Notes: a model not told the origin generated them from the letters alone. A stretch of 64,000 bases of DNA from Nansenia antarctica (GCA_963989245.1 OZ022339.1:12846022-12910021); one strand, 5' to 3'; shown: positions 1 through 9,460, counted from the stretch's first letter. A program made the numbers and translations.

Positions 1-1839
1 GAATTGGCCAAAGCAATGGAAGAGAAAGTGAACATTCCATTCTCACACACAGCTCCAATCTCCAGTCCTCCTCCCTATGCCAAGATACTGGAGGACAATT
101 CTCAGCGGATCTACCCTCAGGTCCCCGTCCTAAGTACGAACGGAGCCTTCACTATCAAAGATGGGGGTGATAATGTACTAGAGAGGGGAAGAGCAAAAGT
201 GACCGTGGATTTCGAACCAGAGAACAAGACAGATGACAGTAAAGATGGCAGTGGAGGTGAAGGCGAATGTTCCGGTGCTGACAGCAATGCACAGGGAGGT
301 TACAGTGCTCAGATCAGAAAACTAATAGCCAGGGCCGAAAAACAGGGAAGGACAAGACGCTATAAAAAGGGAAAAGAAGAAAGTGGTTCTGAAGATGAGC
401 AGGAGTCTCTGAAGATAGAGAAGAAGAAAGAGAGCTTAAAGCAAAAGAAGAGGATGTCGGAGGAAGAGGAGGAAGAAAGGGTGAAAAAGGATAAGGAGGA
501 GTTAAGAAAGAGGGCAAGAAAACTCCAGAGAAGCCTAAGAGAGGAGGAAAGTTGTATACGACAGATAGAGGAACTGGAAGAACAGATAGCTCAAGTGACA
601 TCATTTCATACATCCCAGCCGAACCTCTCAAGAGAATATCGTCAAGTGTCATCACATCATACATCCCAGCCGAACCTCCCAAGGTCTACAGCGACACCAA
701 GGTGGGACGAAAGAACGGAGCCACTAGTAAGCAATTATGGCCTTAGACCAAGAGGGAAGGCATCGGAGGAAGAGGAAATTCAGGGGATCTTCCCGGTGCT
801 GTTTCGAGATAACAAGATAGAATATCGTCCTTGGGGTCATACAGATCTGTCTGAAGTGATCGAAAAACTCCCAGTCCTAGAAGATGGGGGTCACCCTTGG
901 ACTAACGAGATGGACGTGAGACTGACAGGGACGCAGGCCGCGATGGGAGACCTGAAAAGACTCTTAGCCTTTATTACAGGATTGGACACCATGCAGGAAA
1001 TATTGACGAAGGCAGGACTTCATAAATATATCGGTACATCAGTTTATGACCCAGAGCTCTTCGCAGCAAACAGAGGCAGGCTGTGGAAGGCAATCAGAGA
1101 GACATACCCTACTCACATTCACCCAGACAATATCATTGTGATGCCACTGGGAGAAGATGAGAATCCCAGAGGTTATGTAGCCCGTGTGCACTCTCAATGG
1201 AGAAGTGTGACAGGGAAGGATGCCGAAGATAACCCGTTAGAAAAAGCCATAATCAGGGAAAAGATTCAACAAGGTCTCCCTACCCCAGTTAAGAACAAGT
1301 TAGCAGAAGTGGTGGGGCTACGACACATGAACAAGGCTGTTTATATAGACAACGTAGCACACCAAGTAGAATTATTTAGAAAGAAGATTCAGATACAGAA
1401 GGCACAAGACGAAGACTCACTCAGAAAACTAACTCAAGTACAATTGACTGAAGGCAAGAAAACCAGAGAGAGAGTGCAGACCATAGCCCTACAGGTCCCA
1501 TCTCAGCCACAGCAACTGCAAACTGTCCCTCCCCAGTCATACCCACAGGGGCCACAAGGGGGATATCCATACCCACAGGGGCCACCAGGGGTGCAAGTGG
1601 TTCCGTACCAGCCATACAACCAGCCTGGCCAAGGACCACCACAAGAGGGATGGACCGCAGCCGGGAAGAAGATGTTAGGACCATGTTTCCAATGCGGCCA
1701 GGATGGACACTTAGCCCGTACCTGCTGGAAGAAGAACCAGGGGGGCGCAGGGGGGAAACAAAAAGGAAGATATAGGCCCCCTGCTACACCGGCTCCAGGA
1801 GTGGTGAACCCCTACGGAGGCCCACCAGCTGGGCTATAG
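1..1839 (+). CDS. gag: Endogenous retrovirus Gag polyprotein, 5' partial
   Basis: Structural polyprotein of an endogenous retrovirus. The frame is open from the first base, and the first ATG is at 16, so the true start probably lies left of the window. Numbering below counts codon 4-6 as residue 1. In order: a proline stretch with PPPY (about residue 23), a classical late-domain motif recruiting NEDD4-type ubiquitin ligases; a highly charged coiled-coil-like stretch (about 120-200); a short duplication containing HTSQPNL twice (about 200-225); a capsid-like helical region (about 270-470); a Pro/Gln/Tyr/Gly-rich linker; one nucleocapsid zinc knuckle, C-X2-C-X4-H-X4-C (C561, C564, H569, C574); and a basic tail. 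The frame closes with TAG at 1837-1839 and pol continues in the same frame, the gamma/epsilon-retrovirus readthrough arrangement. No frameshift or internal stop was seen, so the copy is young or preserved. Confidence 0.9.
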   Translation, partial: ELAKAMEEKVNIPFSHTAPISSPPPYAKILEDNSQRIYPQVPVLSTNGAFTIKDGGDNVLERGRAKVTVDFEPENKTDDSKDGSGGEGECSGADSNAQGGYSAQIRKLIARAEKQGRTRRYKKGKEESGSEDEQESLKIEKKKESLKQKKRMSEEEEEERVKKDKEELRKRARKLQRSLREEESCIRQIEELEEQIAQVTSFHTSQPNLSREYRQVSSHHTSQPNLPRSTATPRWDERTEPLVSNYGLRPRGKASEEEEIQGIFPVLFRDNKIEYRPWGHTDLSEVIEKLPVLEDGGHPWTNEMDVRLTGTQAAMGDLKRLLAFITGLDTMQEILTKAGLHKYIGTSVYDPELFAANRGRLWKAIRETYPTHIHPDNIIVMPLGEDENPRGYVARVHSQWRSVTGKDAEDNPLEKAIIREKIQQGLPTPVKNKLAEVVGLRHMNKAVYIDNVAHQVELFRKKIQIQKAQDEDSLRKLTQVQLTEGKKTRERVQTIALQVPSQPQQLQTVPPQSYPQGPQGGYPYPQGPPGVQVVPYQPYNQPGQGPPQEGWTAAGKKMLGPCFQCGQDGHLARTCWKKNQGGAGGKQKGRYRPPATPAPGVVNPYGGPPAGL

Positions 1840-1879
1840 GGGTGCCCAGAAGATCCGAGAAGGGGGTGCCAGCTGGTGG
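1822..1879 (+). promoter_or_regulatory. Gag-pol readthrough stop with enclosing stem
   Basis: UAG at 1837-1839 separates gag from pol in the same frame and is followed by G. An 11-base arm at 1822-1832 is exactly complementary to 1869-1879, which would place the stop codon in the loop of a stem. Gammaretroviral readthrough depends on a pseudoknot just 3' of the stop. Here the strongest pairing I see spans the stop instead, so whether it stimulates readthrough is inference. Confidence 0.5.
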
Positions 1880-4800
1880 TGACGAACAGGCCTGAAGATG
1901 AACCTACCATATGGGTGTCGGTCAACCAACGTCCATTAGAATTGATGGTGGACAGTGGAGCAGCCTACACCTGTCTGAAGCCTGAAGATGCCACGCACCT
2001 TCCTATGTCTGGGAAATATGTGAAGACAATCGGATTCGAGGGAATTAAACAGCTGATCCCTACTACTGAGCTTGTAAGCTTAGAGTACAAAGGACAGAGA
2101 GCAGATCTGTCAATACTTGTATCAGAACACACGCCAATAGGGCTACTAGGGAGAGATGCACTATGCCAATTGAACTGTACAGTGAAATGCACACCTGACG
2201 GCTGTCGGGTGACAGTGCCACAAGAGAACAGACAGCTGTCTGTCATGATGGACAACAACGCATCTATGGTGTATTGGGTGGGAGGGCTTAGCCCAGACCT
2301 AATGGAACCAGCAAGGATGTGGGACAATTATATCCTGGCACACATGTCCGAGGCCAGAAGGCCTACTGATCCATTGCATTGTACACTCCAGTATTTTAGA
2401 GAAGTTGCAGATGCAAACCCAGATGAGTGGCTGAAGCATCAGCCAAAACAGGTACAGCTTAGTACAAGTTGTATAATCCTAGGCCCTCAGGGAGTGGCTA
2501 TGAAGATAAACAGTGACACTTATCTAGATCAGGAGCATAAGATTGAGGGTAGCATCCCTCATGTGACACTTATGATATCTGAACACTATAAACAGAAGCA
2601 TTTAGGGGCAATGATGGCAGACTCAGAAAAAGCCAGATTTGTAACGACAAAAGAAAACCCTGCTATCTGGAGGAGCATTGATGGACAGTTCACAAAACTG
2701 ATGATCTCTGCTCAAGGAATAGGACATCCGCAGACTGTGAAGCTAATGAACCAGCTAATCCTTCCTGTACAACCTGAAAAAGACCTCAGAGAAGAAATGA
2801 TACAGAATGTGCCAGCAGACCTGTGGGCAAAGAACAGTACAGACATTGGATTTGTGAAATCAGCTCGTCCATTGAGAGTTGAACTCATACCGGGTGCAAA
2901 ACCCCCTTGGAAAAACCAATACCCATTGAAGCAGGAAGCAATTGATGGAATTGAGCCACAGATCAAAGGATTGTTAGAGGCAGGAGTCTTGAAGATAACT
3001 CAATATCCGTTAAGTAACACACCTCTTCTGCCAGTAACGAAACCTGATGGTTCATATCGTCTGGTACATGACCTACGGGCTGTGAATGAGGTAGTTGTTA
3101 GCTATCCAGCCGAAGTTCCTGATCCTCATGTGCTGTTGACTCAGATTCCATCTACAGCCAAAGTATTTACAGTGATTGATTTATGCGGGGCTTTCTTTTC
3201 TATACCTCTTAGTGTAGAAAGTCAAGGGTTATTTGGGTTTACCTACAAAGGTCAACATTATCAATATACCAGAATGCCACAAGGGTACAAACACAGTCCT
3301 CATGTTTTTAATCAGGTCTTGAAGGAGGACTTAGACGGGTTAGGGCAGACGATAAGTAGTACTGCCATTCAGTACATGGATGACATACTCCTTTGTGCCC
3401 CAGATGAAGAAACATGTCACAGGGATTCCGTTAAACTGTTAAAGGTTTTGGCGGAGAAGGGACACAAGGTGTCTAAAAAGAAGCTACAGTATTGCCAGGA
3501 AAAGGTAACTTACTTAGGACAATCTATTACACAGGGACATCGCAGTGTCACTAACGAACACTTGGAAGCTATTCAGAAGGCTCCAAAACCACGAACGGTT
3601 AGGGAAATGATGATGTTTTTGGGCATTACTGGGTATAGTTCAGCATGGGTGGAGGATTACACTAGACTGGTCGCTCCATTGAGGGGGATGATTAAGGAAA
3701 CAGGTAGTGATAAACTCCAATGTTGCATTACTTGGACAAGGGAAGCTGATTTGGCGTTTGAGACAATTAAACACAAATTACAAGAAGCGCCAGCTTTAGC
3801 GCTTCCAGATTATTCCAAAGAATTTGGATTGTATGTTTCTTCTTCAGCCAAAGGGAAGTATGCCTGCGCTGTTCTTACGCAACCAACAGGCATTGGACCT
3901 AGTCCACAGCCCATAGCCTATTACTCTGTCGCATATTCAGAGGTAGAAATGGGTTTCGCGCCATGCTACAGAGCAATGGCCGGGGCATATCTTATGTACG
4001 AGAAGGCAACAACCTTAACAATGGGGTACCCAATTACCATTCTCTGCCACCACAGTCTAAGGAATCTTTTGAATCAAGGCAAGTATACTTTGACGATGCC
4101 TAGGATTAGGAATTATTACAGGATGTTGGAAAGAGAAGATGTAACATTACTAAGATGTAACACACTTAACCCAGCAGAGACCTTGCCAACCCCAGAAGAT
4201 GGGGAACCACACGATTGTGTGAAGGAAGCTATGAGGTACTCTAAGCTTAGAGCAGATCTACTAGCTTTGCCTTTAAAGGAAGCTGACGTTGAGTATTGGA
4301 CTGATGGATCTTGTTACCGGGTAGGAGAAAGTTTACGTGCTGGGTATGCCATAGTCCGACCCCAAAATTCAGGGTTCATTGTGGAACAAGCCGAGGCTGT
4401 TCCTCAGCCTTGTTCAGCTCAATTGGCTGAGTTAATTGCCCTCACAGAAGCATGCAACTTGGGAACCGGACGAAGAGTGACAGTGTACACCGACTCTGCC
4501 TACGCCCATAATGTGTGTCATCTACATGGAGCTGTATGGAAGGGACGGGGTTTTAAGAAAACTGATGGTTCGCCTATTCAGCACCACGCTCAAATCATGA
4601 AGCTGTTACAAGCCATGATGAAACCAAGGGAATTAGCCATAGTGAAGTGTGCCGCACACAGATCTGACTCATCACATGTCACACAAGGTAACAGGGCTGC
4701 AGATGATGCAGCCAAAGCCATTACAGGAGCAGACAAAGCAGGTAAAGTTCTGCTGGTCACACATGAAGCACAGTTACAGGGCATGGTCACGCTTGAGGAT

Positions 4801-6360
4801 TTGTTGATGTTACAGAGTGGGGCAAATGCGCTAGACAAAAACCTATGGTTAACAAGGGGGGCTAGTCAGGATGACACAGGTCTATGGAGAAATCATGAGG
4901 GACTGGTTGTGGCACCCCCAGATTTATTAGGCATGCTGATACAGGAAGCCCATGGATTAGCACATGTGGCCAGGGGGGAGGTAAGACGCAAGATCACCAA
5001 GGAATATGGTTTTTGGGCTCCATATTTATTGGAACAAATAGACCATATCCTTGGTCAATGTGTGGTCTGTTTGAAAAACAATATCAGACCTGGAATACCA
5101 GTGGGAACTGGGCATATCCCTACCCCAAACGGGCCAATGAAACACTTGGTGATTGACTATGTGGACATGATTCGTCCTGTTGCAGGATACAGGTACATGT
5201 TAGTTGTAGTGGACAGGTTCAGCAGATGGGTAGAAGCATGCCCCACTCGAAAAAAGGATGCTCAGTCTGTAGCAAAGTTCCTATGCAGGGAATTCATACC
5301 TAGGTTTGGAATTCCAGATAGGATAGCGTCAGACAATGGTAAGGAATTTGTGGATAAGACGGTAAAGCTTATACTACAAAAGTTGGGAATCAAGCAGAGA
5401 TTTGGGTGTATTTACTCACCTCAAAGCCAGGGGATGGTAGAGAGGATGAACGGGGTCCTTAAGAACCGTCTTTCTAAGGTCTGTCAGCATACAGGTCTTA
5501 ATTGGGTGGAAGGACTCCCTCTTGCATTGATGGCCTGTCGTTCCAGTGAGATTCGAGGGCTGCACTTGACTCCCCATGAACTGGCTATGGGGAGAATAAT
5601 GACAGCTCCCTGTGCACGAACCAGTGGGAAAGGGCCAAGTTTGGCTCTCTTGGAGAGTGACATGAAAGCCTATGTACAGTACATGACTAACCGGCAAAAG
5701 AGTATCTCTTCTTATGTGCTCCACAAACAGGAACGTGAAGAGGAGGTGAACGCACAGGAGAGGAAGGACGCGTTGCAACCGGGTGACAAAGTATACGTGA
5801 AGGTCTACAGACGGAAGTGGCATGAGGCTCGACGGGAAGGACCATACGAGGTCGTTCGGTGCACTGGGACTGCCATCCAAATCAAGGGGTCCCCCACCTG
5901 GTATCACGTTCATCACTGCATCAAGGCACCCAATGAGGACGATGAGGGAGAGCCTCAGCAGGATGGTGAGGAGACCCCTGGGGACGAGGAAGTCCACAGC
6001 TTGGACATCCAGGCTGACGAAGATGTTGGTGAGTATCTGCGCCGTGATGCAGATGATGCCGGGGGCCTCGTCCCAGACCCTGTCCAGCCCAGAGACGAGT
6101 GGGCCAAGGGAGATCGTGAAGGATCCAGTGACTGCGACACCCCTCTTGGGGGTTCTACCAAGCCTGGTGTTGCCCCTGTTGTCACCCCTTCCGACCCTGA
6201 CAATGCTCCAGACGGAGATGTCAGCAACCCGGGCGGCTGCCCGGACCAAGGTACCATTGAGAGACACAGACCTGTCAGTGATACACCCCAACCAGACAGA
6301 TCCCGTGATACACCGAGGCCAATTAGGAGGAAACTCAAGCCATGCCGTTTCAGAGACTAA
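1840..6360 (+). CDS. pol: Endogenous retrovirus Pol polyprotein (PR, 2H-like block, RT, RNase H, IN)
   Basis: The frame is open from just after the gag TAG and is the same as gag, so Pol is probably made by UAG readthrough. First ATG is at 1876; numbering is from there (1494 residues). Protease: DSG at 26-28 and LLGRD at 90-94. An unusual extra block (about 130-300) has two H-x-T-L motifs (H168/T170, H229/T231). Reverse transcriptase: D435 and YMDD 500-503. RNase H: D810, E852, D873, D943. Integrase: H1026, H1030, C1062, C1065 zinc site, then D1094, D1153, E1189 (DD35E). A GPY/F-type module follows (GPYEVV, about 1322). The tail is acidic, Pro-rich and overlaps env. All catalytic residues are present and no stop or frameshift was seen. 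The integrase C-terminus and stop-codon layout point to a gamma/epsilon-like relative. The exact clade needs an RT tree. Confidence 0.93.
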   Translation, partial: GCPEDPRRGCQLVVTNRPEDEPTIWVSVNQRPLELMVDSGAAYTCLKPEDATHLPMSGKYVKTIGFEGIKQLIPTTELVSLEYKGQRADLSILVSEHTPIGLLGRDALCQLNCTVKCTPDGCRVTVPQENRQLSVMMDNNASMVYWVGGLSPDLMEPARMWDNYILAHMSEARRPTDPLHCTLQYFREVADANPDEWLKHQPKQVQLSTSCIILGPQGVAMKINSDTYLDQEHKIEGSIPHVTLMISEHYKQKHLGAMMADSEKARFVTTKENPAIWRSIDGQFTKLMISAQGIGHPQTVKLMNQLILPVQPEKDLREEMIQNVPADLWAKNSTDIGFVKSARPLRVELIPGAKPPWKNQYPLKQEAIDGIEPQIKGLLEAGVLKITQYPLSNTPLLPVTKPDGSYRLVHDLRAVNEVVVSYPAEVPDPHVLLTQIPSTAKVFTVIDLCGAFFSIPLSVESQGLFGFTYKGQHYQYTRMPQGYKHSPHVFNQVLKEDLDGLGQTISSTAIQYMDDILLCAPDEETCHRDSVKLLKVLAEKGHKVSKKKLQYCQEKVTYLGQSITQGHRSVTNEHLEAIQKAPKPRTVREMMMFLGITGYSSAWVEDYTRLVAPLRGMIKETGSDKLQCCITWTREADLAFETIKHKLQEAPALALPDYSKEFGLYVSSSAKGKYACAVLTQPTGIGPSPQPIAYYSVAYSEVEMGFAPCYRAMAGAYLMYEKATTLTMGYPITILCHHSLRNLLNQGKYTLTMPRIRNYYRMLEREDVTLLRCNTLNPAETLPTPEDGEPHDCVKEAMRYSKLRADLLALPLKEADVEYWTDGSCYRVGESLRAGYAIVRPQNSGFIVEQAEAVPQPCSAQLAELIALTEACNLGTGRRVTVYTDSAYAHNVCHLHGAVWKGRGFKKTDGSPIQHHAQIMKLLQAMMKPRELAIVKCAAHRSDSSHVTQGNRAADDAAKAITGADKAGKVLLVTHEAQLQGMVTLEDLLMLQSGANALDKNLWLTRGASQDDTGLWRNHEGLVVAPPDLLGMLIQEAHGLAHVARGEVRRKITKEYGFWAPYLLEQIDHILGQCVVCLKNNIRPGIPVGTGHIPTPNGPMKHLVIDYVDMIRPVAGYRYMLVVVDRFSRWVEACPTRKKDAQSVAKFLCREFIPRFGIPDRIASDNGKEFVDKTVKLILQKLGIKQRFGCIYSPQSQGMVERMNGVLKNRLSKVCQHTGLNWVEGLPLALMACRSSEIRGLHLTPHELAMGRIMTAPCARTSGKGPSLALLESDMKAYVQYMTNRQKSISSYVLHKQEREEEVNAQERKDALQPGDKVYVKVYRRKWHEARREGPYEVVRCTGTAIQIKGSPTWYHVHHCIKAPNEDDEGEPQQDGEETPGDEEVHSLDIQADEDVGEYLRRDADDAGGLVPDPVQPRDEWAKGDREGSSDCDTPLGGSTKPGVAPVVTPSDPDNAPDGDVSNPGGCPDQGTIERHRPVSDTPQPDRSRDTPRPIRRKLKPCRFRD
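2330..2760 (+). other. 2H phosphoesterase (CNPase)-like domain inside pol
   Basis: Seen: between protease and RT there are about 240 residues from LLGRD to the RT start, far more than a plain linker. They contain two H-x-T-L motifs, LHCTLQYF (H168) and PHVTLMIS (H229), 61 residues apart, and a hydrophobic strand CIILGP between them. Known: 2H phosphoesterases (LigT, AKAP7, CNPase, the 2-5A-degrading viral phosphodiesterases) use two H-x-T/S motifs to open 2',3'-cyclic or 2',5' phosphodiester bonds. The local pattern is closest to CNPase/fish RICH, where the first motif is also HCT and the second HVTL. Inferred: a captured host-type 2H domain acting on RNA ends, tRNA fragments or 2-5A in particles or infected cells. 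The spacing is shorter than in mammalian CNPase (about 79), so an independent 2H family is also possible. Confidence 0.6.
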
Positions 6361-8359
6361 TATACCCCTTAGTGTTCCTACCCCATTGACTTCCTTGGAC
6401 AATGCTACACTTCACTCACACACTGTTATGCCTGGACGTCAGAAAAGATTTATCACATTAGGTAGAGCTTTTATTTGCCCACATTCACGTTGTACTGTTG
6501 ATGATTGTTTGATCTATGCCTCGACTGAAGCGGCTGAGTGGTACTTACTGGATGCCAAATATATTACACTTACACAACAGTTAATGTCAACACTTGTGAC
6601 ATTAACTAATGTTGACAATGAGGTGAACTCGTATTGGTGTGCTAGACGTAATATCGGTGAACAGGTGTTTGACAAATCCAACAATTTCAAGGACAAAGTT
6701 TGTAGTAACATTCCTGACTTTCCACACGACTTTTTGGTGGACTGTAGGGAATTTGTGCATGAATATATTTTTCCAGTTGAGTTACCAAGAAAGGTTAAAA
6801 ATGTTGCTGTAAAGGCTTCTACGAAGGCGATTGTAGTCGCTACTGACGATTATTTGTTGTATGATTCTAATCACCTGGGGACACGGTCCCACCCTAATTC
6901 TGCCACTAGTATCATGAAAGATTTTGCTTCAAAAATGAATTATTCTGATTGCTGGATTTGTCAACAGGTCCCTGTAAGTACATCTGCTCCTATGTTTTTC
7001 CCCATACCGTTAACTAAAGCAGAATGGTTTCATTATAATTGGCAGGGTTTAGCCCAATTTGTTTTACAGGGCAAGAACCAGAGCTCTTCTTGTCAGCCCA
7101 GCACGATTCTGGTTCCTTTAAATTCTTCCTATGCAGGTGTGGATATTGGTGTGTTGGAACGTCTGACAGCAGCAGTTAACGAACACCATAGGCCTAGCGG
7201 TGTGGGGAAGGTTATTATTGATAGGCTTACACATTTGTCACAACCAACAGGTCCGAAGAAGATATATATTATCCAAGCTATGTTCGTTCAATTGAATGGT
7301 ACTGCATTGAGTCCTCATCTGTTATGTTCTGGGAGTGTGACTTCTACACGGTGGAGAGGTTCAGTTGTTATTTCTGGATTGAAATGTAAAGTTGTTGATT
7401 GTGCTATGGTGCCTCAAATGAAATTACATGATACCAATACTACCAGACGGCAGAAAGGCACCACGCAGCTTAAGGTCATGCCTCTCGTAAATATTACAAC
7501 CTGTATTGACATACAATCTCGGCCCAAGGGCAGCGCGCTTCGTCAGCTAGGGGCCGCGTCTTGTATAGGTGGTGTCATTTTCCCGTATCCTGGTACGGAG
7601 CTTCAACTCCCGGAGGGTGTGTTTCTTGTGTGTGATAATAATGCATTCTCTAAGCTTCCTGCTTTGAGTGAGGGACTTTGTTATTTAGCTCATCTGATAC
7701 CTTTGATTAGGAAAGTTACTCGGGAAGAGATGTCTGTACTTCACAAACAAGCAACCCATCGTAGTCGTAGGGCGTTATCTACCGCTCAGAAGTTTTTTGG
7801 CCTAATATTCCCAAGTTATGGTGTCTACAACTCTCAGACTGAATTAAGTGCCCTATCATCCGTTCTTGAAAAACACATTAATGCTTCGGATGCTGTAGTA
7901 TCTGCCCTGGCTACTGAATTGACTGAAACTAAGAATGTAGCTCTCCAAAATAGAATGGCTTTGGACATTATTTTGGCCAGTCAGGGTGGTACTTGTGCTT
8001 TGATAGGCGGTGAATGTTGCAGTTATATTTCGGATTCTGGTAACGCTCTGTATGATTTCCATGAATCTAACAAGAAGGGTATAGAGGATTTACATAAAGA
8101 ACACGGTTGGAATACATTGGATTTCTTTGATTCTGCTTTTTCAGGTATTGGTAATATGATCAGGTCCGTCGCTATTATTCTTGTTGTCATTATCATCTGT
8201 ATTATGTTACTTGGTATTTTAATCAAATGTTTTGGAAAGTGTATTTCTGATGTTCCGGTTAATGCTTTAATGATGGCCGACATAGCTGATGAGCAAAAGC
8301 TGGATTCTGCTTTGCTTTCTGATTTTGTTTCCTCTTTTGATGATTTGTTTATTAAGTGA
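5822..8359 (+). CDS. env: Endogenous retrovirus envelope glycoprotein
   Basis: Open frame of 845 codons in frame 2, overlapping the pol 3' end by up to 539 nt. The real start is uncertain because retroviral env comes from a spliced mRNA; an ATG at 6023 (residue 68) precedes a hydrophobic stretch, and a second hydrophobic segment lies at about 107-123. Two basic cleavage sites are visible: RQKR (206-209), which would release a leader, and RSRR (647-650), which would separate SU (about 440 residues) from TM (about 195). TM has the gamma-type C-X6-CC motif (C725, C732, C733), preceded by an immunosuppressive-like helix, and a membrane anchor at about 779-800 with a short acidic tail. SU carries several N-x-S/T sites. 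No stop or frameshift was seen. C-X6-CC places it with gamma-type envelopes rather than beta- or lenti-type. Confidence 0.88.
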   Translation: MRLDGKDHTRSFGALGLPSKSRGPPPGITFITASRHPMRTMRESLSRMVRRPLGTRKSTAWTSRLTKMLVSICAVMQMMPGASSQTLSSPETSGPREIVKDPVTATPLLGVLPSLVLPLLSPLPTLTMLQTEMSATRAAARTKVPLRDTDLSVIHPNQTDPVIHRGQLGGNSSHAVSETNIPLSVPTPLTSLDNATLHSHTVMPGRQKRFITLGRAFICPHSRCTVDDCLIYASTEAAEWYLLDAKYITLTQQLMSTLVTLTNVDNEVNSYWCARRNIGEQVFDKSNNFKDKVCSNIPDFPHDFLVDCREFVHEYIFPVELPRKVKNVAVKASTKAIVVATDDYLLYDSNHLGTRSHPNSATSIMKDFASKMNYSDCWICQQVPVSTSAPMFFPIPLTKAEWFHYNWQGLAQFVLQGKNQSSSCQPSTILVPLNSSYAGVDIGVLERLTAAVNEHHRPSGVGKVIIDRLTHLSQPTGPKKIYIIQAMFVQLNGTALSPHLLCSGSVTSTRWRGSVVISGLKCKVVDCAMVPQMKLHDTNTTRRQKGTTQLKVMPLVNITTCIDIQSRPKGSALRQLGAASCIGGVIFPYPGTELQLPEGVFLVCDNNAFSKLPALSEGLCYLAHLIPLIRKVTREEMSVLHKQATHRSRRALSTAQKFFGLIFPSYGVYNSQTELSALSSVLEKHINASDAVVSALATELTETKNVALQNRMALDIILASQGGTCALIGGECCSYISDSGNALYDFHESNKKGIEDLHKEHGWNTLDFFDSAFSGIGNMIRSVAIILVVIIICIMLLGILIKCFGKCISDVPVNALMMADIADEQKLDSALLSDFVSSFDDLFIK

Positions 8360-8621
8360 TGTTTTGTGATTGTTTGCTTCGGTTCCTGTTTGTTTCTTTC
8401 TATATCATGTGATTGATGTCGGTTGTGAAGTGATGTAATGGTTACGCGACAATGGAAGCTCCTGACTATGAAAGTGTTATCAATCTGAGACAGCGGTAAA
8501 GGCTGTTCTCCAACTGGGGCCATGTGCTAGCAACCTCTGACCCTGCCGCTTCGGACGAGGGAAACATCGGTCGTTGGAAATTTCTGTATCTCAGTTTTTG
8601 TATTATGCATGATGAACTGAG

Positions 8622-8699
8622 TGATGTGTTGATGTGTTGATGTGTTGATGTGTTGATGTGTTGATGTGTTGATGTGTTGATGTAGTTGATGGGTTGATG
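8622..8699 (+). repeat. 8-bp tandem repeat (gatgtgtt) 3' of env
   Basis: About seven near-perfect copies of gatgtgtt followed by degenerate units, in the untranslated stretch between the env stop and the polypurine tract. Copy number at such repeats is expected to vary between proviral copies. No coding potential. Confidence 0.85.
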
Positions 8700-8726
8700 T
8701 AGTTTTTCTGTCTGTCGTTTAGTTTC

Positions 8727-8755
8727 GGAACACACTCTGCGTGTTCCGAGGGGGG
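8727..8755 (+). promoter_or_regulatory. Hairpin and polypurine tract before the 3' LTR
   Basis: A 7-bp perfect inverted repeat (ggaacac 8727-8733, gtgttcc 8741-8747, 7-nt loop) leads directly into a purine run gagggggg (8748-8755), the expected primer for plus-strand DNA synthesis. The LTR begins two bases later with TGTG. Confidence 0.65.
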
Positions 8756-8756
8756 C

Positions 8757-9460
8757 TGTGTAGTGTATTTTCATATGACGTGGCCATGGCAACCCAACGG
8801 CCACGTAGTGAAAGCAACACAGTAGGGGACTCTGTTTGACTCCCTCTTTACTCATCCAGGGCTTGCTTGAGGGCAGAAACATATTTGTCATTTATCTGAT
8901 TCGTTCCCCTATTCACTAGATAACCGTCCGTTTGTGTTGTTTCTGCTAGGAGAGATAGGGAGAGACACACGGTGGCCTTTTGACAATGCATGTGCAGAGG
9001 ATGGAATGTCATCATGGGAGGATAATTGCATTGGGGTCGAGTCAGCAAGACGGCCATAACATAGGTTACATTGGAATTGTATTAGACCATAGGGTGAGTT
9101 GCATTATAATAAGACAATGACATCCTATTTGCAGGACGGAGAATGGCCTCACCTACTCACTGGTATGCTTTGTATTCAACCAAATTAAAGTGACGTGGAC
9201 TCTGTTTAGTTGGCTCAGCGAAATAATAGTGACAGGGTATAAAGTCCGCTACGTAGATGGACTCTGCCTCTTTATTTTTTCACATCCATCCTGTGACCGA
9301 TTCGGACCATCAGCTCCATTGAGGGGCCATGCTGTGTAACCTGCTTTTTTGAATAAACAAGTCTTGCTCAAATTTGCTCAAGAATTCTTCTTCATTTTTA
9401 GTAAGTAACAGATACCAAAATATATACGAAACTACCTTTACCGTTCGGAGGTGGTTCACA
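8757..9460 (+). repeat. 3' long terminal repeat of the endogenous retrovirus
   Basis: It begins TGTGTAG after the polypurine tract and probably ends at CACA (9457-9460), matching the TG...CA rule; an alternative end is ACA at 9408-9410. Inside are a TATA box (tataaa, about 9239), which puts the U3/R border near 9268, and the polyadenylation signal aataaa (about 9351). The 5' LTR and primer-binding site are outside the window, so LTR divergence (age) and the target duplication cannot be read here. Confidence 0.7.

Noticed and set aside
5416..6402. 328-codon open frame on the minus strand antisense to the pol end.
   Set aside because: Shadow of pol/env coding. No recognisable domain, and retroviral antisense genes of this kind are rare. 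Not supported without transcripts.
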